In this document: positions 61,492 to 64,000 of the stretch, one piece after another
Numbering within the stretch: position 1 is the first letter of the stretch
Layout: the number at the start of each line of letters is the position of its first letter
DNA from: JAJDXO01 sp965213765
Lineage (GTDB): Bacteria > Pseudomonadota > Alphaproteobacteria > Rhodospirillales > UBA2165
Direction of reading: 5' to 3'
NCBI GenBank assembly: GCA_965213765.1
Contig: OZ243926.1
Span: 3,534,001 to 3,598,000, forward strand
DNA: 64,000 bases
Translations under genes and position numbers: made by a program
The notes under the pieces: generated by a model
What the model saw: only the letters and a program-made list of their open reading frames with translations
Told to the model about the DNA's origin: nothing
The model's database searches: none

Positions 61492-61658
61492 AGCATCCTC
61501 CGTCGAACATTATTTAATTTCTTAATAAATTATCATTTCTTCATATATTTTCGGATCTTATGCGGTTGTTTCTGCAGCTCATTTCATGATATCGTAATTT
61601 ATTGGTCAGTTAAACAATAAAAATAGACCGTGGCCAATAAGGGAGCGGATGTAACGAC
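61492..61658. promoter_or_regulatory. AT-rich divergent promoter region with candidate TetR operator
   Basis: 167 bp, much richer in A and T than the rest of the window, between two divergent starts. The imperfect palindrome TATTGGTCAGTTAAACAATA (61600-61619; 7 of 10 paired positions) lies ahead of the sulfatase and could be bound by the TetR regulator encoded at 63272. Confidence 0.45.
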
Positions 61659-63266
61659 ATGAGCGTTGAGCGGCCGAACATACTGTTCATCATCACCGAC
61701 CAACAGCGGGCGGATCATCTAAGTTGTGCCGGAAATCCGGTCCTCAAAACGCCGCATTTGGATTCGCTGGCCGCCCGTGGCCGCCGGTTTGAGAATTTTT
61801 ATGTGAATTCCGGCATTTGCCAAACCAATCGGGCCACTATCATGACAGGCCAAACCGTTACCCAACACGGCGTTCGGGTGAACGGGATCCCGATTTCACT
61901 GGACTCTGTGTGTTATACCCACCTGCTTCAGGCCGGCGGGTACGAAACAGCCCTTTTTGGCAAAGCCCACTTCCAAAATATGACCACCGAGCGGCCCAGT
62001 TTCCGGCAGGCAGCCGAAGACCTCGATCCACCGCCCGAAGACCTGCGTGACTCCCGCACTCGTATTCGCTCGGGTCCGGAATATGACCGGGAGCTGAACT
62101 TTCAAAACTCAATAGATCCGAGGGTCGATGAGCGGAAAGGTGACTACTACGGATTTGAGCGCTTCCGTGTTTGCACCTGGCATGGGGATGATGTTCAGGG
62201 ACATTACACCCAATGGCTTCGGGAACGGTTTCCCGATGAGGCCAAGAATCGTTCCAGCGTAAATCCGGAGCCCGACCCGCGCTACAACGCGCCACAAGCC
62301 CGGAAACCCCGCATGCCGGAGGAACTCTATCCGACCAACTATGTCGCCGAGATGACTCTGGAGTATCTCGATGACTACGTGAAAAGGGGCCAGGATAAAC
62401 CGTTCTTCGTCCAGTGCAGTTTTCCGGACCCCCATCATCCCTTCACACCGCCCGGGAAGTATTGGGACATGTATGATCCGGCGGACATCGAATTGCCGTC
62501 CTCCTTTTACCATCAGCCTCATGACCAGACGCCTATCTTGGCGCGCCTGCATCAGGAATTAGCAGATGGAACGGCGAAAAGGGACTGGGTGCGGCCCTAC
62601 GCCGTGACGGAAGACGAGGCAAAACAAATCACCGCCCTTACTTACGGCATGGTCTCGTTCATCGATGACAGTGTCGGACGAATATTGGCGAAACTGAAGG
62701 AGCACAGCCTCCACGAGAACACCGTCATCATCCTGACCAGTGACCACGGTGACTGGATGGGGGACCACGGGCTGATGCAAAAGGCGCTGCTCCACTACCA
62801 AGGGCTTATTCGCGTGCCCTTTATCTGGCAGGACCCCGATGACGAGGCCTCCGGACAAACTCACAGCGGGATCGGCTGCTCACAGGACATCCCCAATTCG
62901 ATCCTTGCCCGGGCTGGATTGGCACCTTCGGCAGGCATGCTGGGAGAAGACCTGAACAAAATTATGTTCGACGACGAGGCGTCGCGGCGGGACGGTGTGG
63001 TCGTCGAGCAGGCGACCTCGCTTCCTCTGCCCGGCCGCGACTCGCCTTTGCGGGTAAAGACCTACGTCGACCGCGACTGGAGGGTTTCCTATTACGCCGG
63101 GGAAGACTGGGGAGAATTATACGACCTCCAAAACGACCCTGGTGAGATCGTCAATCTCTGGGCCTCTGAGGCTCATAAGGTCGTCCGGCTCGAATTGATG
63201 GAGCGCATGCTGAAAAATATCGTTCACTATGAATCGCGGACGCCACTCCAGGTCATGACCGGCTGA
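61659..63266 (+). CDS. Type I sulfatase / phosphonate monoester hydrolase-like enzyme
   Basis: 535-residue alkaline-phosphatase-fold hydrolase. The metal site begins NILFIITDQQRADH (Asp14, Gln15) and ends ILTSDHGDWMGDHG. The formylglycine motif is C54-Q-T-N-R58 (SGICQTNRATIMTGQ); the usual CxPxR or CxAxR form has Pro, Ala or Ser at the third place, here Thr, so modification of Cys54 is likely but not certain. There is no signal peptide, so it acts in the cytosol, as phosphonate monoester hydrolases do. The TetR gene follows on the same strand. Confidence 0.88.
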   Translation: MSVERPNILFIITDQQRADHLSCAGNPVLKTPHLDSLAARGRRFENFYVNSGICQTNRATIMTGQTVTQHGVRVNGIPISLDSVCYTHLLQAGGYETALFGKAHFQNMTTERPSFRQAAEDLDPPPEDLRDSRTRIRSGPEYDRELNFQNSIDPRVDERKGDYYGFERFRVCTWHGDDVQGHYTQWLRERFPDEAKNRSSVNPEPDPRYNAPQARKPRMPEELYPTNYVAEMTLEYLDDYVKRGQDKPFFVQCSFPDPHHPFTPPGKYWDMYDPADIELPSSFYHQPHDQTPILARLHQELADGTAKRDWVRPYAVTEDEAKQITALTYGMVSFIDDSVGRILAKLKEHSLHENTVIILTSDHGDWMGDHGLMQKALLHYQGLIRVPFIWQDPDDEASGQTHSGIGCSQDIPNSILARAGLAPSAGMLGEDLNKIMFDDEASRRDGVVVEQATSLPLPGRDSPLRVKTYVDRDWRVSYYAGEDWGELYDLQNDPGEIVNLWASEAHKVVRLELMERMLKNIVHYESRTPLQVMTG

Positions 63267-63271
63267 ATTCC

Positions 63272-64000
63272 ATGGTTACGGCTGAAGACACACTCAAGAA
63301 AAACCCCAACCGCAAGACCGGCAACAGGACTCGCAGCGCCCGACGGGGCAGGCCGTCATTGACCGAGATGGCAAGCCGGGAAAGTTCCCGGGAGCTGTTG
63401 CTCAGATCCGCGATCAATGCTTTTGCCAGGCATGGCTTCGAAGCGGTAAGCACAGGCTTAATCGCCGAAAACGCCGGTATGTCCCAGTCCATGGTTCACT
63501 ACCACTTCAAAACCAAAGAGCAGATTTGGAGGGCGGCCATCGAACAATTGATGCGGGACCTTGGTGAACGGTTTCCCCTGGCGAAGGATGAACTGAAGGA
63601 CCTAGACCCCGTCAGCCGGCTCAAGGTTCTGGTGCGGCGCTTCGTGAAAATGAGTGCCCTGGATGTCAGTCTCAGTCGGATCATGGTCCACGAAGGTACG
63701 ACACCCGGTCCCCGCCTCACATGGATCGCCGACAAATTCCTAAAGCAGGGTTTTGAGCCGTTTGACGAGACCGTGACGGCAGGCATCAAGATCGGCCAGA
63801 TAAAAAATCTACCCGTTTACACGGTGACCCATACGATCATCTCCGCTGCCGCCATGACCTACTGCCTGGCGCCCGTTGTCGAGGCCACCCACGGCGTCGA
63901 TCTGTCGACCACCCGGACAATGGACGAGTTGGCGGACAGCGTTTTGAACATTCTATTCGACGGCCTTCTCGCCAGGCCGGATCTGAACGGAGCGGCTCAG
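63272..64000 (+). CDS. TetR-family transcriptional regulator, cut by window edge
   Basis: The frame from ATG 63272 runs without a stop to the last base (243 codons). A basic Arg/Lys-rich start (KNPNRKTGNRTRSARRGRP) leads to the HTH: LLLRSAINAFARHGFEAVST, then GLIAENAGMSQSMVHYHFKT and KEQIWRAAI. The ligand domain follows. It starts 5 bp after the sulfatase stop, so it probably shares its transcript and may repress the divergent promoters at 61492-61658. The C-terminus lies outside the window. Confidence 0.9.
   Translation, partial: MVTAEDTLKKNPNRKTGNRTRSARRGRPSLTEMASRESSRELLLRSAINAFARHGFEAVSTGLIAENAGMSQSMVHYHFKTKEQIWRAAIEQLMRDLGERFPLAKDELKDLDPVSRLKVLVRRFVKMSALDVSLSRIMVHEGTTPGPRLTWIADKFLKQGFEPFDETVTAGIKIGQIKNLPVYTVTHTIISAAAMTYCLAPVVEATHGVDLSTTRTMDELADSVLNILFDGLLARPDLNGAAQ

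Noticed and set aside
59642..64000. Prophage or integrative element after the tRNA
   Set aside because: No integrase, phage or conjugation gene and no second attachment copy is seen within the window. Only the position hints at it.

Overview
The window is a GC-rich chromosome segment from an alphaproteobacterium, most likely a Rhodospirillales-like lineage. The supporting evidence is a circularly permuted two-piece tmRNA whose tag is ANDNEAFAVAA, an alpha-type SspB with a long acidic tail, an hflK-hflC-DUF2065-degP operon, a mreBCD-mrdAB operon, thyX, and the dispersed GC-rich palindromic repeats common in that class. No species can be named from the sequence.

Positions 1-34 kb are an accessory, catabolic half. 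It holds many short transcription units: enoyl-CoA hydratase with a class III CoA-transferase, cupins, a deiodinase-like thioredoxin-fold protein, a TauD-type dioxygenase, an isochorismatase-family hydrolase, phenylalanine 4-monooxygenase with a divergent Lrp regulator, two decarboxylase-like amidohydrolases, a tartrate-dehydratase-like enolase-superfamily enzyme, a class III aminotransferase, an FAD-linked oxidase, an orphan molybdenum hydroxylase large subunit, a class I fumarase, an FAD monooxygenase and a GST. Gaps between these genes are packed with mosaic palindromic repeats, and three insertion sequences lie here: two IS5-type and one IS110-type. Two repeat blocks look like complete MITE-like elements flanked by CTAG-type target duplications that coincide with stop codons. 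The IS110-type element and one IS5-type element sit inside copies of the mosaic repeat.

Positions 34.6-59.7 kb are a housekeeping half, almost free of the repeats after 36 kb: sspB and ssrA side by side, thyX, a TctC-type binding protein, a DMT permease with Mrp/ApbC, hflKC-degP, a DUF1015 protein, miaA, the branched-chain amino acid genes ilvB-ilvH-ilvC and leuA (with a Leu-rich short ORF ahead of leuA), the mreB-mreC-mreD-mrdA-mrdB cell-shape operon, and tRNA-Lys(CUU).

Positions 59.7-64 kb, just after the tRNA, return to accessory content: a possible gene remnant, a thiolase-like plus OB-fold pair, a divergent sulfatase-family gene and a TetR regulator cut by the window edge.

The points most worth a second look are: the IS110 element, whose non-coding end contains a hairpin displaying the element's own terminal sequence and a 9-nt match to its insertion site (a probable bridge RNA); the CTAG-targeted MITE-like units; the permuted ssrA next to sspB; a dioxygenase gene with no standard start codon; and a small gene whose reading frame continues past an in-frame TGA.
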